From assembly GCA_041689995.1 (NCBI GenBank), contig JBDNFD010000085.1, positions 1 through 57,470 of the forward strand: a DNA stretch of 57,470 nucleotides, in the 5' to 3' direction. Shown piece by piece: positions 1-9,991 of this stretch. A program made the translations under genes and the position numbers. This DNA is from DASSWG01 sp041689995. Its GTDB lineage: Bacteria; Bacteroidota; Bacteroidia; Flavobacteriales; Flavobacteriaceae. Within the stretch, counting starts at the first letter, position 1, and each line of letters opens with the position of its first letter. A model generated the notes under the pieces. The model worked only from the letters and a program-made list of their open reading frames with translations, was not told the origin of the DNA and ran no database searches.

Positions 1-84
1 GAGTTATGAGTTATGAGTTATGAGTTATGAGTTATGAGTTATGAGTTATGAGTTATGAGTTATGAGTTATGAGTTATGAGTTAT
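1..84. repeat. Tandem heptamer array (GAGTTAT)x12
   Basis: Twelve perfect copies of GAGTTAT run from the first base of the window, so the array probably continues to the left. It lies just downstream of the tamB stop codon. Related imperfect heptamer arrays occur at 18634-18659 and 31731-31758. Such arrays can change length by replication slippage. No function is visible. Confidence 0.95.
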
Positions 85-121
85 AAATTACAAATTTTGA
101 ACCATAATTTCCTACCTTGAA

Positions 122-3100
122 TTATCTTCCCTCTTCTTCAGGTTTACTGAAAATATAATCGGGGGCCAAGGATTTTTCAGCAGATTCTTTTACGGTTTCT
201 TTCAAATTCTCAGGTTTGATTTCCTTATTTAGAATCTTTCGAACCAATTCCGAAAAAGTATCGAAATCGACGGTATATGAAACTCCAGCGCCCTGTGTAT
301 ATCCGATTTCTTCGCCAATATAACGAATGTTATTTTCACGGTTAAAAACCTTGAATCGCAAAGTTCCTTCTTCATTTAAAAGAAAATTGATCTCCATATT
401 CCCCACTACGAGTGATTCTGAAACACCTCCAATTGGAACTCCAACTTGCCCATTGAAAACAATGTTTTTACTAATTTGTGTTGAAACCGTAACCCCTACC
501 CGATCCGCCACGCTCTGATCTGGCGTACGATCGCCTTGAACATAATTAAGCCCTAAATCGAATTTTCCATTCTCATCGGCAAAAATATCATTCACCAAAC
601 CAGAAGCTTTTTCCAAAAGATTACCGGTAGGAGCTTGTCGCAATGTGGATTCGCTATAAAAATTCCCCGAAGATATCAAGGCCAAAGCTTGGGTTTCTTT
701 ACTTTGTCTGTTGTTTATTTTATATTCCAATTCTGATTTCACCGTGGAACTCAAATTTGGATAGCGAATATCGAAAGTGATCTCTGGTTGCACAATTTGT
801 CCTTCCAACATAATGACCACATCTACGGGGATTTTTCGGTTAAAACTTGGATTTTCCAATAAAATTGCCGGATTCGCATGGGTAGTATAAACCGCTTTTA
901 CATTCAAATCGGCACGAACCGGACTACCGTTCCAGTTAATGCTGCCCCCCGACTCCACCTGAAATGCCTTTGCAATGATTCCGGCATATTTAAAGTTATA
1001 AACTCCTTCATACACGACAAAATCACCCCACATATTAAATTTTCCGTTGGTGTTTATCTCGATACGTAAAATTCCCGCGCCACGGCCTTCCAGCGTACTT
1101 CCATTTATTTTATCAACCACAATTTCCACTAAGGCATCACGGGTTACGTTTAGGTCAAAATTGATTTCCAAGCCCTTTGCTTCTTGGATAAAAATTTCTT
1201 TTCCGGACAATTTCGCCGTTTTTTCATCGGGACTTAAAAAATAGATATAGGAATTATCGCCAATGGCCTGCGTATCGTTCAGTGGAATTTTAAATGTTGT
1301 TCCTTTTTCGGTGCTGGCGTCGACATTAATGACCAACTCGTTGGTGGGGCCAACAATAGAGGCATTTCCTTTAATAAAAGCGGTGCCATAATAAAGGGAA
1401 GTTTCAGAAGATTTTGTGTTCAACACCAATAATCTGTCGGTTGAAATATGTAAGTCGAGTTTCCACTTTTTGAAATTTTCATGAGAAATATTGCCCGCAA
1501 GAATTCCCTCGGTTTGGTATTTGGTATCCCGAATGGGCATATTATCAAAAGTGAATTTTTGTTGGCTCAGGTTAATTTCGGCATTGTCCTCAAAATCGAA
1601 ATCCACATTCAAATAAGGAACGCGCAAACCTGCTTTTTCTAATATCAATTTTCCTTCGATATCCGGGTTTTTATAATTCCCCGTAACCGAAGCATGGCCA
1701 GAAACCAATCCGCGGATATTGGAAATAACATCTTTTCCCATCGCACTAAATGCCGAAAGTTTGAATTTTTCCAGAGCAACATCCAAATCAATCGTTGAAT
1801 TTCGACCATTCACATCAATATTACCTTCCGCTTTCAAAAAGTCATATTCTTGATTCCTAAGAATGGCGTTGATATCATAATTCGTAAGACTTTCATTACC
1901 TTTAATATCCAATGTTAGGTTGCCATAAGAAACTTCGTTTATGGAAACGCTATCGATTGTCAAAGAAGTTGTGGGTAAATAAACGCCATTTTCCTGCAAT
2001 AAATGAATGTTTCCATTGATGGTTCCTCCAAGTTGAAGGCTGTCTAAAATAGGCGTTACCTTGTTCAAATCGACATCTTGAAACGAAATTTGGAAATCTT
2101 TATTAGTGGTGTCGCGCTTCACGCCGCTTAATCGAATCACCTCATTTTCGTGGCTCATCACTAAAGAATCCACTCTAATATCCCGAAAATTATTATCGAA
2201 AATAACCCGATTCGAGACGTTATTTTTTTCGTTCAAATACCAAACACTTTCTTTGAATTTAATATCCGATTTCCGGATTCCAACCACCGATTTTCCATTT
2301 GGATTAATAGTATGGTACAAACTCAAATTGAATTCATCATTGTTTTTTGTGCCGCCCGTAAATTCCGTTCGCATAAAAAGCGTGTCCCTCAAGGTTACAT
2401 TTATCAAGTTGAAATTCGATACATTATAAACGTCGGTGGAAATACTATCGGCCTGAACATACATATTGAAAAGCGGATTGGAGTTATCTACCTGCACGTT
2501 CACTTCTCTTAAAGTATTCTCGAATGCCTTTATTTTAGGCGATTTAAAAGTTAGTTTGAATTCCGATTCATCTGACGACACGCTTCCTTTGATGAAAGTT
2601 CCCGGCGCCAATTCAATTTTTGGAAAAAACAATTCCACAATTTTATTATAAATGTCAAAATCAAAACTCAAATATTGATTCGTGGTAATGACCGTGGGTT
2701 TATAATTCGTATAAAGACTCGCCACCGAATTGTGGAACAAAGCCGGAATTTCCGCCAAATCAAATTTTCCTTCTATTTTCCCATTGATCACATCCGGAGA
2801 ATTAACTTCTATCGTTCGTTCACCTTGCTCGTCAAATGTTGATGTTACTTCCAGTTTTTCAAAAATATAAGTGTCATTAGTATTTTGATAAGAAGTATTT
2901 GTAAAAAGAACATTCCCGAACATATTATCCAAATTGGTGCCGCTCATATTTATGAGCACATTTCCTTTGAAAACCGCCAAGGTATCGCGTTTAACAAAGT
3001 TCAGCACGTGTAAATCGGCATATTGAATATCCAAATTGAAATTATAATTACTTATTTTTGGGGAAATATTCGCCGTTCCATTAAACTTAAATTGAACGTT

Positions 3101-4525
3101 GGGATCGTTCGCAACAATATCTCCGTTGAACACTGAATTATGCAAAACGCCGAGGACATCAATGTTTTTATAGCGATATTCATTGAACTTAAATTCCGAA
3201 ATTTTTCCTCGAATGCTGCTATTCAACGTTTCTTCAGAAAATCCGACCCCATCAACTTTTAAATTGAAAGAGGTGGTCCCAATTGCTTTACTGTCCAGTA
3301 ATTTTCCCAGATTGAAACGGTTAGCCTTAATACTTCCCTTGTAAGAAATAAAATCAGGATCGTTAAAATCGCCCAAATGCAAGTCCACAGTGGCATTTCC
3401 CAGTTGTGTGAAAATAGTTGATTTGGTTTCAAGAGTGGTTGCCGTAACTTCTGCAAAACCTTCCAATCGAACATTTCCGAGACTGCGCAATTTTTGGGGC
3501 AATTTTCGCAAAACGGCTGGAAGCAAATCCATCAGATCATAATAATTGCTGGAAAGTTGATCAAAATCACCGGTTACTTTAAAAGCATCTGCGCCAGAAA
3601 ATAAGCCTTGTAAACGCACTTCTCCATCTATCTCACTGCGATCCATTCCTGTTAAATGCAAATCGCTCAAAACGAAATTATTTAAAGTCCCGTCCATTTT
3701 TCCATCCAAAACCAAAGCTCCGTCACTTCCAAATCCGGCATAAAATTGGTTCAAATCCTTTAGAGAAACTTCAGAATCCCTGAAAACAGCCTTAAAATCC
3801 ACCAAATTCTCAAAATCTGAAAAATCTTCCAAGGTATAATCCAAAACCACATCGGCATTCAAAACCGAAGTCGGAGTTCGTAGGTTAAGTTCTTTCGCTT
3901 CCATTCCCGTGGGGGAATAATTATAATCGGTTGAAAGATTTTCAATCCTCAAACCCCTAACTTCATTGGCATTCAAAGTATTTATCTTCACCGCAATATC
4001 ACGTCCATTTATGTTGAAATTAGATGCATCAATATTCAAACTGTCCAAACCGATAATTAAAGGCGTCGGCAAGTTTTCATCGGTAAAACTAAAATGCCCA
4101 TCGGTAATAATGGCGTGATCCAAACTCAAAAGGAAATCCTTTTTCTTTGCGAGTGTATCGGTTTGAAATTTCCGTGTAAACATTCCAAAATTATCACTCT
4201 CCTCGCCTTTGTATTTGCGAATTTCAAAAACGAGTCCATCCACCGCAGCATTTCCCAAAACCGGATTTCCGGATAAAATTCCCGAAAGGCTCAAAATTGA
4301 AGTCCGAATTTCACTGGAATAAATTAAGGTGTCTTTATGATGATCCAAAATAAGAACTTGGTGCAACCAAACAGTTCCGTCATAGGACAAGCCCAATTTT
4401 TCAACATTCATGTTCACATCGTAAGTTTCATTCAAATTACCAATTAATTTTTTGGCAACGGAAGTTTGAACGGCAGGAATAGAAAAAAGAAGCACCAAAA
4501 TGATGAAAAAAAGCAGAATTGCCAC
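122..4525 (-). CDS. tamB: TamB-like translocation and assembly module protein (DUF490)
   Basis: Very long (1467 residues) AsmA/TamB-type protein. One hydrophobic N-terminal anchor (residues about 2-20, ending in an SIPAVQT-like motif) is followed by a long run of beta-rich repeats and a C-terminal DUF490/TamB domain (about 1050-1467). TamB proteins span the periplasm and work with a TamA-type Omp85 partner in outer-membrane protein or lipid transport; the likely partner, TamL, is at 19824-22397. The only usual start codon is the GTG at 4525, but the frame stays open for about 32 more codons upstream and encodes a basic IKKFFKILIR stretch like that preceding the anchor in relatives. The true start may therefore be an unusual codon such as ATT or ATA. 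Divergent from tsaD. Confidence 0.9.
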   Translation of the reverse strand: MAILLFFIILVLLFSIPAVQTSVAKKLIGNLNETYDVNMNVEKLGLSYDGTVWLHQVLILDHHKDTLIYSSEIRTSILSLSGILSGNPVLGNAAVDGLVFEIRKYKGEESDNFGMFTRKFQTDTLAKKKDFLLSLDHAIITDGHFSFTDENLPTPLIIGLDSLNIDASNFNINGRDIAVKINTLNANEVRGLRIENLSTDYNYSPTGMEAKELNLRTPTSVLNADVVLDYTLEDFSDFENLVDFKAVFRDSEVSLKDLNQFYAGFGSDGALVLDGKMDGTLNNFVLSDLHLTGMDRSEIDGEVRLQGLFSGADAFKVTGDFDQLSSNYYDLMDLLPAVLRKLPQKLRSLGNVRLEGFAEVTATTLETKSTIFTQLGNATVDLHLGDFNDPDFISYKGSIKANRFNLGKLLDSKAIGTTSFNLKVDGVGFSEETLNSSIRGKISEFKFNEYRYKNIDVLGVLHNSVFNGDIVANDPNVQFKFNGTANISPKISNYNFNLDIQYADLHVLNFVKRDTLAVFKGNVLINMSGTNLDNMFGNVLFTNTSYQNTNDTYIFEKLEVTSTFDEQGERTIEVNSPDVINGKIEGKFDLAEIPALFHNSVASLYTNYKPTVITTNQYLSFDFDIYNKIVELFFPKIELAPGTFIKGSVSSDESEFKLTFKSPKIKAFENTLREVNVQVDNSNPLFNMYVQADSISTDVYNVSNFNLINVTLRDTLFMRTEFTGGTKNNDEFNLSLYHTINPNGKSVVGIRKSDIKFKESVWYLNEKNNVSNRVIFDNNFRDIRVDSLVMSHENEVIRLSGVKRDTTNKDFQISFQDVDLNKVTPILDSLQLGGTINGNIHLLQENGVYLPTTSLTIDSVSINEVSYGNLTLDIKGNESLTNYDINAILRNQEYDFLKAEGNIDVNGRNSTIDLDVALEKFKLSAFSAMGKDVISNIRGLVSGHASVTGNYKNPDIEGKLILEKAGLRVPYLNVDFDFEDNAEINLSQQKFTFDNMPIRDTKYQTEGILAGNISHENFKKWKLDLHISTDRLLVLNTKSSETSLYYGTAFIKGNASIVGPTNELVINVDASTEKGTTFKIPLNDTQAIGDNSYIYFLSPDEKTAKLSGKEIFIQEAKGLEINFDLNVTRDALVEIVVDKINGSTLEGRGAGILRIEINTNGKFNMWGDFVVYEGVYNFKYAGIIAKAFQVESGGSINWNGSPVRADLNVKAVYTTHANPAILLENPSFNRKIPVDVVIMLEGQIVQPEITFDIRYPNLSSTVKSELEYKINNRQSKETQALALISSGNFYSESTLRQAPTGNLLEKASGLVNDIFADENGKFDLGLNYVQGDRTPDQSVADRVGVTVSTQISKNIVFNGQVGVPIGGVSESLVVGNMEINFLLNEEGTLRFKVFNRENNIRYIGEEIGYTQGAGVSYTVDFDTFSELVRKILNKEIKPENLKETVKESAEKSLAPDYIFSKPEEEGR

Positions 4526-4616
4526 AATTACCCTAATTAGTATCTTAAAAAACTTTTTAATTATGTCGTATTTTAAATTAATCTTAACGCGCCGATTTCC
4601 TTGAAAAGAATTAGCT

Positions 4617-4624
4617 TAATTTTG
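4617..4624 (+). promoter_or_regulatory. Possible -7 promoter element of tsaD
   Basis: TAATTTTG fits the Bacteroidota -7 consensus TANNTTTG, about 100 bases before the tsaD start. The nearest TTG (4601-4603) is only 13 bases upstream, shorter than usual, so the -33 part is doubtful. Confidence 0.35.
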
Positions 4625-4724
4625 TGTTCGGTTTTAAAACGGGTAAATGGCAAAACCTTTCTTAGCTACAAATTTAGGTAGCTTTATTAACAATATGAAC
4701 AATTTTTATGCCTAAAAATTCACA

Positions 4725-5747
4725 ATGAATTCTAAAGAAATCCTGATCCTCGGAATTGAATCTTCTTGCGATGATACGGCGGCAGCGGTACTTTGTAACG
4801 GAAAAACATTGAGCAATGTGGTGGCCACACAAGAAATTCACAAAGAATATGGCGGCGTGGTTCCAGAATTGGCGTCGCGCGCGCATCAGCAAAACATTGT
4901 TCCTGTGGTGCACCAAGCTATAAAAAAAGCCGGAATCACAAAGGAAGATCTCAGTGCCATTGCTTTCACCCAAGGCCCAGGACTATTGGGATCATTACTT
5001 GTTGGCACCTCTTTTGCAAAATCATTGGCTTTGGGATTGGAAATTCCGTTAATTGGAGTGAACCATATGCAAGCCCATATTTTGGCACATTTTATTGGTG
5101 AACCGGGTTTTCCAAAACCTGAATTCCCTTTTTTGGCAATGACATTAAGTGGCGGCCACACGCAGATTGTGCTCGTAACGTCCTATTTCGAAATGGAAGT
5201 CATTGGCGAAACTTTGGACGATGCCGTGGGGGAAGCCTATGACAAATGCGGAAAAATGCTTGGACTTCCTTATCCGGGTGGGCCACATCTGGACAAGCTT
5301 GCGGCACTTGGAAATCCGAAAGCCTTTCCTTTTTCAAAACCAAAAGTGAAGGATTTAGATTTCAGTTTCAGCGGATTGAAAACTGCTGTTTTATATTTTT
5401 TACAACGCGAAGAAAAGAAAAACCCTAAATTCATCGAAGAAAATCTAGAAGATATTTGTGCCTCTTTTCAATATACCGTAGTGGAAATTTTGATGGACAA
5501 GCTGAAAAAAGCTGTCAAACAAACAGGAATCAAACAAATTGCCATCGGTGGCGGAGTCTCGGCGAATAGCGGCATTCGAAAAGCTTTAATTGAAGCAGAA
5601 AAAAATTACGGCTGGAAAACTTATGTCCCAAAATTAGCTTATACCACAGATAATGCGGCTATGATTGCTATTGTCGGATATTACAAATTTTTGGAAGGGA
5701 ACTTCTCCCAACAATCGGTGTCCGCCAAAGCACGCTATTCCATTTAA
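4725..5747 (+). CDS. tsaD: tRNA N6-adenosine threonylcarbamoyltransferase TsaD
   Basis: Kae1/Qri7/TsaD family ATPase-fold enzyme, 340 residues, normal for the family. It transfers the threonylcarbamoyl group to A37 of tRNAs that read ANN codons, working with TsaB, TsaE and TsaC in the cytoplasm. Visible family features: N-terminal GIESSCDDT, the iron-binding HMQAH (His about 114 and 118), LSGGHTQ near 140, GEAYDKCGK, and the C-terminal YTTDNAAMIA with the metal-binding Asp. The partner tsa genes are not in this window. Start ATG at 4725, divergent from tamB. Confidence 0.97.
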   Translation: MNSKEILILGIESSCDDTAAAVLCNGKTLSNVVATQEIHKEYGGVVPELASRAHQQNIVPVVHQAIKKAGITKEDLSAIAFTQGPGLLGSLLVGTSFAKSLALGLEIPLIGVNHMQAHILAHFIGEPGFPKPEFPFLAMTLSGGHTQIVLVTSYFEMEVIGETLDDAVGEAYDKCGKMLGLPYPGGPHLDKLAALGNPKAFPFSKPKVKDLDFSFSGLKTAVLYFLQREEKKNPKFIEENLEDICASFQYTVVEILMDKLKKAVKQTGIKQIAIGGGVSANSGIRKALIEAEKNYGWKTYVPKLAYTTDNAAMIAIVGYYKFLEGNFSQQSVSAKARYSI

Positions 5748-5842
5748 ATCTAAAAAATTATTCGTTGTTGAAACTTGCCCCAAACAGTTCAAATTTTTTG
5801 GTATATTTCGAAAAATCAATTCGATGATAAAATAAAGGATTT

Positions 5843-6559
5843 ATGCAGTTGTTCCACCATCCAGATATGGATATAAAAACCAAGGAAGTTCTATTCGATC
5901 GGGAAGAAAGCAAACACATTTCTAAAGTACTCAGAAAAAAAGAAGGTGACATTTTAAAGGTCACCAACGGAAAGGGAATTTTATTCTCTGTGGAAATTAC
6001 CGGCGATGAGAATCGGCAAATTATCGGAAGAATTTTGGATTATGAGGTCGAAAAGCCCAAACCTTATTCGCTTCATCTTGCGGTTGCACCTACAAAAATG
6101 AACGATCGGTATGAATGGTTTTTGGAGAAAGCAATGGAAATCGGCGTAAATGAAATTACTCCGGTTTTATGCGAACACAGTGAACGAAAAACAATCAAGA
6201 TGCAGCGTTTCGAGCGGGTTTTGCAAAGTGCCATGAAACAATCCCTTCATTACAGTTTGCCCGTTTTGAACGATTTGGTATCTTTTTCCGAATTTGTGGA
6301 AAATGAAAAAAACGATCAGCTTTTTATTGCCCATTGCGAAGAACAGAAAAAAACACCTTTACAAAAAGCGTTGCAACCTTCGAAAGGTGTGAGTATATTA
6401 ATCGGGCCGGAAGGCGATTTTTCGTCGCAAGAAATACAAGTGGCTTTGCAGACGGGTTTTGTGCCCGTAAGTCTGGGAAACAGCCGATTGCGCACCGAAA
6501 CTGCGGCAATTGTTGCATGCCACACCGTCGCGCTCATCAATGAACCTCAGGTCTTATGA
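5843..6559 (+). CDS. rsmE: 16S rRNA (uracil-1498-N3)-methyltransferase RsmE
   Basis: SPOUT-class methyltransferase, 238 residues, that methylates N3 of U1498 in 16S rRNA using S-adenosylmethionine. An N-terminal PUA-like RNA-binding part (about 1-70) precedes the knotted SAM-binding core. The core shows VAPTKMNDRYEWFLEKAME, ILIGPEGDFS and SLGNSRLRTETAA, all typical of RsmE. The stop overlaps the start of the DUF4159 gene by four bases (ATGA type), indicating translational coupling. A near-consensus TATATTTC about 40 bases upstream could be its promoter. Confidence 0.96.
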   Translation: MQLFHHPDMDIKTKEVLFDREESKHISKVLRKKEGDILKVTNGKGILFSVEITGDENRQIIGRILDYEVEKPKPYSLHLAVAPTKMNDRYEWFLEKAMEIGVNEITPVLCEHSERKTIKMQRFERVLQSAMKQSLHYSLPVLNDLVSFSEFVENEKNDQLFIAHCEEQKKTPLQKALQPSKGVSILIGPEGDFSSQEIQVALQTGFVPVSLGNSRLRTETAAIVACHTVALINEPQVL

Positions 6560-7200
6560 AAAATTTGTTTTCCTTAATTTGTGTCTTCGTTTTCTGCAGC
6601 CAACTTTCGGCTCAGGAAATCGCTTTGCTGAAATACAATGGCGGTGGCGATTGGTATGCAAATCCGACTTCCTTGCCCAATTTGATCAGCTTTTGCAATG
6701 AAAGTATCAACACATCAATTGTCGCAAAACCTGCAACCGTAGAGCCATCCAGCCCCGCTATTTTCCAATATCCTTTTGTTCATATGACAGGACATGGAAA
6801 TGTGTTTTTCAATGTGGAAGAAGTTGAAAATTTACGAAATTATCTTTTGAGCGGCGGTTTTCTGCATGCCGATGACAACTATGGAATGGACCAATATATT
6901 CGGCGCGAAATAGCGAAGATTTTTCCCGAAGAAGAACTTGTGGAACTTCCTGCAGACCATCCGATATTTTCTGCCGCTTTCAACTTTGAAAATGGGTTGC
7001 CGAAAATCCATGAACACGACGGAAAGCGACCACGAGCTTTCGGTATTTTTCACGAAGGTCGCCTGGTTTTGCTTTATACATACGAAACCGATCTTGGCGA
7101 TGGCTGGGAAAATCCGGAAGTGCATAATGATCCGCAAGAAGTTCATTTGAAAGCTTTGCGAATGGGCGCGAATATTATTTCTTATGTTTTTAAACATTGA
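6556..7200 (+). CDS. DUF4159 domain protein, exported
   Basis: 214 residues with a clear signal peptide (MKNLFSLICVFVFCSQLSAQ) followed by a DUF4159 domain. The domain resembles the glutamine amidotransferase-like fold of larger Bacteroidota membrane proteins: FVHMTGHG, then LRNYLLSGGFLHADDNYGMD, and a C-terminal region with an acidic, aromatic-rich segment. The biochemical role of DUF4159 is not established. It is translationally coupled to rsmE, but this does not reveal a function. Confidence 0.85.
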   Translation: MKNLFSLICVFVFCSQLSAQEIALLKYNGGGDWYANPTSLPNLISFCNESINTSIVAKPATVEPSSPAIFQYPFVHMTGHGNVFFNVEEVENLRNYLLSGGFLHADDNYGMDQYIRREIAKIFPEEELVELPADHPIFSAAFNFENGLPKIHEHDGKRPRAFGIFHEGRLVLLYTYETDLGDGWENPEVHNDPQEVHLKALRMGANIISYVFKH

Positions 7201-7286
7201 AGAACCCAAAGTTTTCAAAAAATTTTAGGTTCTTGGTACAAAAATAAAAAAATAGACCTTATTTTTATAACAAAAAATAGTTACTA

Positions 7287-8375
7287 GTGGATTCGAAGAG
7301 TATTTCATACGGTATATTGAGAGCGGTCGCTATTTTGGCTGGGGTTGCGCTGCTCTGTTATTTTCTTTATGAAATTCAGTCCATTATAGTTTATATACTT
7401 ATCGCAGCGGTAATTTCACTCATTGGAAGACCTATTGTTTTCTTTCTGAAAGAAAAACTACACCTTCCAAATATGCTTGCCGTCATCGCGGTCCTGCTTT
7501 TGGTTGTCGCCATTTTTGTCGGCCTGATTCTTTTGTTCATTCCTATTATTTTGCAACAGAGTGAAAATATTGGCCAAATTAACATGAATGCTTTTCGATC
7601 GGATTTGGGCGCATTGAACCTCCAGATCAAAGAATATTTGGGCGTAAAGGAACTCGATCTAGTACAACTTTTCAAACACACTTCTTTCTTTCACGAAATG
7701 GATATGAAAAAAATTCCAAATTACATGAACCTCGTTTTTGGAAGTTTGGGTGTCATTCTTGTGGGCGCATTTGCGATTATATTTATTTCTTTTTTTCTGT
7801 TGAAAGACAGTAAATTGCTCTTGAACAGTATCTTGGTTTTCTCGAACCATGGTGATGAAGAACGTTTTCAACGTGTTTTTCTGAAAATTAAGAATTTGCT
7901 TTCACGCTATTTTATGGGGCTTTTTGTCCAAATTTCGGTGCTTTTCGTGCTTTATACTGTTTTGTTGCTGGTTTTTGAAGTTGATAATCCAATCGCTATC
8001 GCATTTGTGTGTGCTTTTCTGAATATTGTTCCCTATCTCGGCCCGATTGTCGCTGGGGTTCTTATGATGCTTTTCGTTTTTTCCAGCAATCTCGGAGCCG
8101 ATTTTTCAACCGTCATTCTGCCACGCGCTCTTTATGTGTTAGGTGGTTATTGTCTCGCCCAAATCGTTGATAATTTTATCAGTCAGCCTTTGATTTTCGG
8201 AAAAAGCGTTCGCTCCCATCCTTTGGAAATATTTCTGATCATTTTAATTTTTGGCCTTCTCTTCGGTATTCCGGGAATGATTGTCGCTATTCCTTTTTAT
8301 ACGGCGGTAAAAGTTATTGCCAAGGAATCCCTCAGCGAATATAAAATTGTCAAAAACCTAACCCGTGACATGTGA
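7287..8375 (+). CDS. AI-2E family transporter (PerM-like)
   Basis: Integral membrane protein of 362 residues with about seven to eight hydrophobic segments. These include paired helices at about 10-55, a long helix at 60-90, a soluble stretch at 90-145, and four to five C-terminal helices with the family-typical FVCAFLNIVPYLGPIVAGVL and SHPLEIFLIILIFGLLFGIPG regions. The family (PF01594) includes exporters proposed for autoinducer-2 and Na+/H+ antiporters; substrate cannot be assigned here. Start is GTG at 7287. The stop overlaps the next gene's GTG by four bases. Confidence 0.9.
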   Translation: MDSKSISYGILRAVAILAGVALLCYFLYEIQSIIVYILIAAVISLIGRPIVFFLKEKLHLPNMLAVIAVLLLVVAIFVGLILLFIPIILQQSENIGQINMNAFRSDLGALNLQIKEYLGVKELDLVQLFKHTSFFHEMDMKKIPNYMNLVFGSLGVILVGAFAIIFISFFLLKDSKLLLNSILVFSNHGDEERFQRVFLKIKNLLSRYFMGLFVQISVLFVLYTVLLLVFEVDNPIAIAFVCAFLNIVPYLGPIVAGVLMMLFVFSSNLGADFSTVILPRALYVLGGYCLAQIVDNFISQPLIFGKSVRSHPLEIFLIILIFGLLFGIPGMIVAIPFYTAVKVIAKESLSEYKIVKNLTRDM

Positions 8376-9565
8376 TTTTGAACAAATTCCTGTTAAATAC
8401 TGAAATCCAAGAATTTATAAATGAGCATTACAAAGAAGATATTGCTCCATTTATTTTAAAAGGAAGTCCATTTCCACAAGTTTCGGTTCAAGAAATCGCA
8501 ACCCAAATGGAGGGAAAGAAAAAAGCAGAAAAAAAGTTGCCTACATGGTTTTCTTCGGGAAAAACCCTATATCCACGAAAATTGAATTTGGCACAAACTT
8601 CCTCTGAAATTACCGCCAAATATAAAGCGGGTTTAGTGAGCGGAAAAACCTTAGTCGATTTGACAGGTGGATTTGGAATCGATAGTTTTTTCTTTTCGAA
8701 AAAAATTACACAAGTCATTCACTGTGAATTAAATGAAGAACTATCACAACTATCTGAACATAATTTTAGAGTATTAAGGCTTCAAGAAAATATTGATTTT
8801 TTCCATGGAGATGGAATAGGATTTCTTCGGAAAAGCACCCAAACTTTCGATTGGATTTATCTAGATCCATCTCGAAGGACAAAAACAGGAAAAAAAGTAT
8901 TTAAATTAGAAGATTCTGAACCAAACATCATTGAAAATCTATCTCTACTTTTTAAAAAAACCGACCATATTTTGTTGAAAACCTCTCCTTTATTGGATAT
9001 TGACTTCGGAATTTCAGCTTTTAAGAAAGTGAGCGAAATTCACGTGGTGGCGGTTGGGAACGAAGTAAAAGAATTGCTTTGGATTTTATCCCCATCGCTT
9101 ACCGAAAATGAAATAATTATTAAAACCATTAATTTTTCCGGGGAAAAAGAGATTCTTTTTAATGAAAACCGCTCTAAAGAACAAGTAGCAATAGGCACCT
9201 ATTCCTCTCCTCTGAACTTTTTATATGAACCTAATTCCGCTATTTTAAAAGCTGGACTGTTCAACTCAATATCCTCACGATTGAAAATTCCGAAGTTGCA
9301 TCCAAACAGTCATTTATATACTTCCGAAAAATTAGTGGATTTTCCGGGCAGAATATTCAAAATCCAAAAAGTCTTGCCTTTTAAACCAAAATTATTGAAA
9401 CGCGAACTAAATATGGAAAAGGCAAATATCAGTGTTCGCAATTTCCCGAAAAGCGTAGAACAATTAAAAAAACAGTTGGGTTTAAAGGACGGCGGCGAAC
9501 ATTATTTATTTTTCACCACCGATTCAATGGGACAAAAAATCGTTTTGGCCTGCTTAAAAATTTGA
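8372..9565 (+). CDS. Class I SAM-dependent methyltransferase with THUMP-like C-terminus
   Basis: 397 residues, cytosolic. An N-terminal helical region (1-85) is followed by a Rossmann methyltransferase core with motif I LVDLTGGFGIDSFFF (about 92-106), the acidic ribose-binding loop IHCELN, and DWIYLDPSRR at about 165. A C-terminal THUMP-like domain (about 320-397) includes FPGRIFKIQKVLPF and a LKKQLGLKDGGEHYLFFTT motif. The DPSRR signature and THUMP-like tail suggest an RNA or nucleobase substrate; the target is unknown. GTG start overlapping the upstream transporter gene. Confidence 0.88.
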   Translation: MILNKFLLNTEIQEFINEHYKEDIAPFILKGSPFPQVSVQEIATQMEGKKKAEKKLPTWFSSGKTLYPRKLNLAQTSSEITAKYKAGLVSGKTLVDLTGGFGIDSFFFSKKITQVIHCELNEELSQLSEHNFRVLRLQENIDFFHGDGIGFLRKSTQTFDWIYLDPSRRTKTGKKVFKLEDSEPNIIENLSLLFKKTDHILLKTSPLLDIDFGISAFKKVSEIHVVAVGNEVKELLWILSPSLTENEIIIKTINFSGEKEILFNENRSKEQVAIGTYSSPLNFLYEPNSAILKAGLFNSISSRLKIPKLHPNSHLYTSEKLVDFPGRIFKIQKVLPFKPKLLKRELNMEKANISVRNFPKSVEQLKKQLGLKDGGEHYLFFTTDSMGQKIVLACLKI

Positions 9566-9581
9566 TGGCTTTCTGGAAAAT

Positions 9582-9836
9582 TTAATTCAAATATGCTTGA
9601 GCACGCACCGGTTTCAATTTTTGGCGCAACGAATCCATTTCTTCCCTGGCAATTACCATAAATACCAAGGTATGCATTTCAGACACCTTTTCCGTGCCAG
9701 TAATATTGAACTGGGTTTTCTCTCTTTTTATAAAATCCTTCAAATGAATTTCGTGATGTTCGGCAATTCTATACGATTCCGTTCCACGAAAATCCCAAAT
9801 CAATTTTATTTTTTCGGGTAATTCAGACTGATCCAT
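9582..9836 (-). CDS. Small conserved protein of unknown function
   Basis: Open frame of 84 residues from the ATG at 9836 (frame open to an ATG at 9890, 102 residues). I prefer the inner start: the sequence from MDQSELPEKIKLIWDFRG onward looks like a folded domain, while the upstream extension is asparagine- and lysine-rich and overlaps a near-consensus CATCTTTG promoter element. The protein is charged and has no signal peptide or membrane segment. It is convergent with the methyltransferase and divergent from the parvulin operon. I do not recognise a family. Confidence 0.6.
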   Translation of the reverse strand: MDQSELPEKIKLIWDFRGTESYRIAEHHEIHLKDFIKREKTQFNITGTEKVSEMHTLVFMVIAREEMDSLRQKLKPVRAQAYLN

Positions 9837-9930
9837 TTTTATGCAATTTTTATGCAAAGATGAATTCTTTTCGATAAAATTCATTGACAATGTTCAAAAT
9901 TTTTCGGCAAGTAACGCGTTATTTTAATCG

Positions 9931-9961
9931 TTGCCAGAACGCTTTGGTTTTCTTATTTTTG
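9931..9961 (+). promoter_or_regulatory. Bacteroidota-type promoter of the parvulin operon
   Basis: TTG at 9931-9933, a 20-base spacer and TATTTTTG at 9954-9961 match TTG-N17-23-TANNTTTG. Transcription would begin near 9967, so the in-frame ATG at 9884 lies upstream of the transcript and the CDS start must be 9992. Confidence 0.7.
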
Positions 9962-9991
9962 CGCACTGTTCTTTTCAAAACAATACGGCCC

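Noticed and set aside
1..84. Possible CRISPR array
   Set aside because: Perfect heptamer repeats without spacers; no cas genes anywhere in the window.
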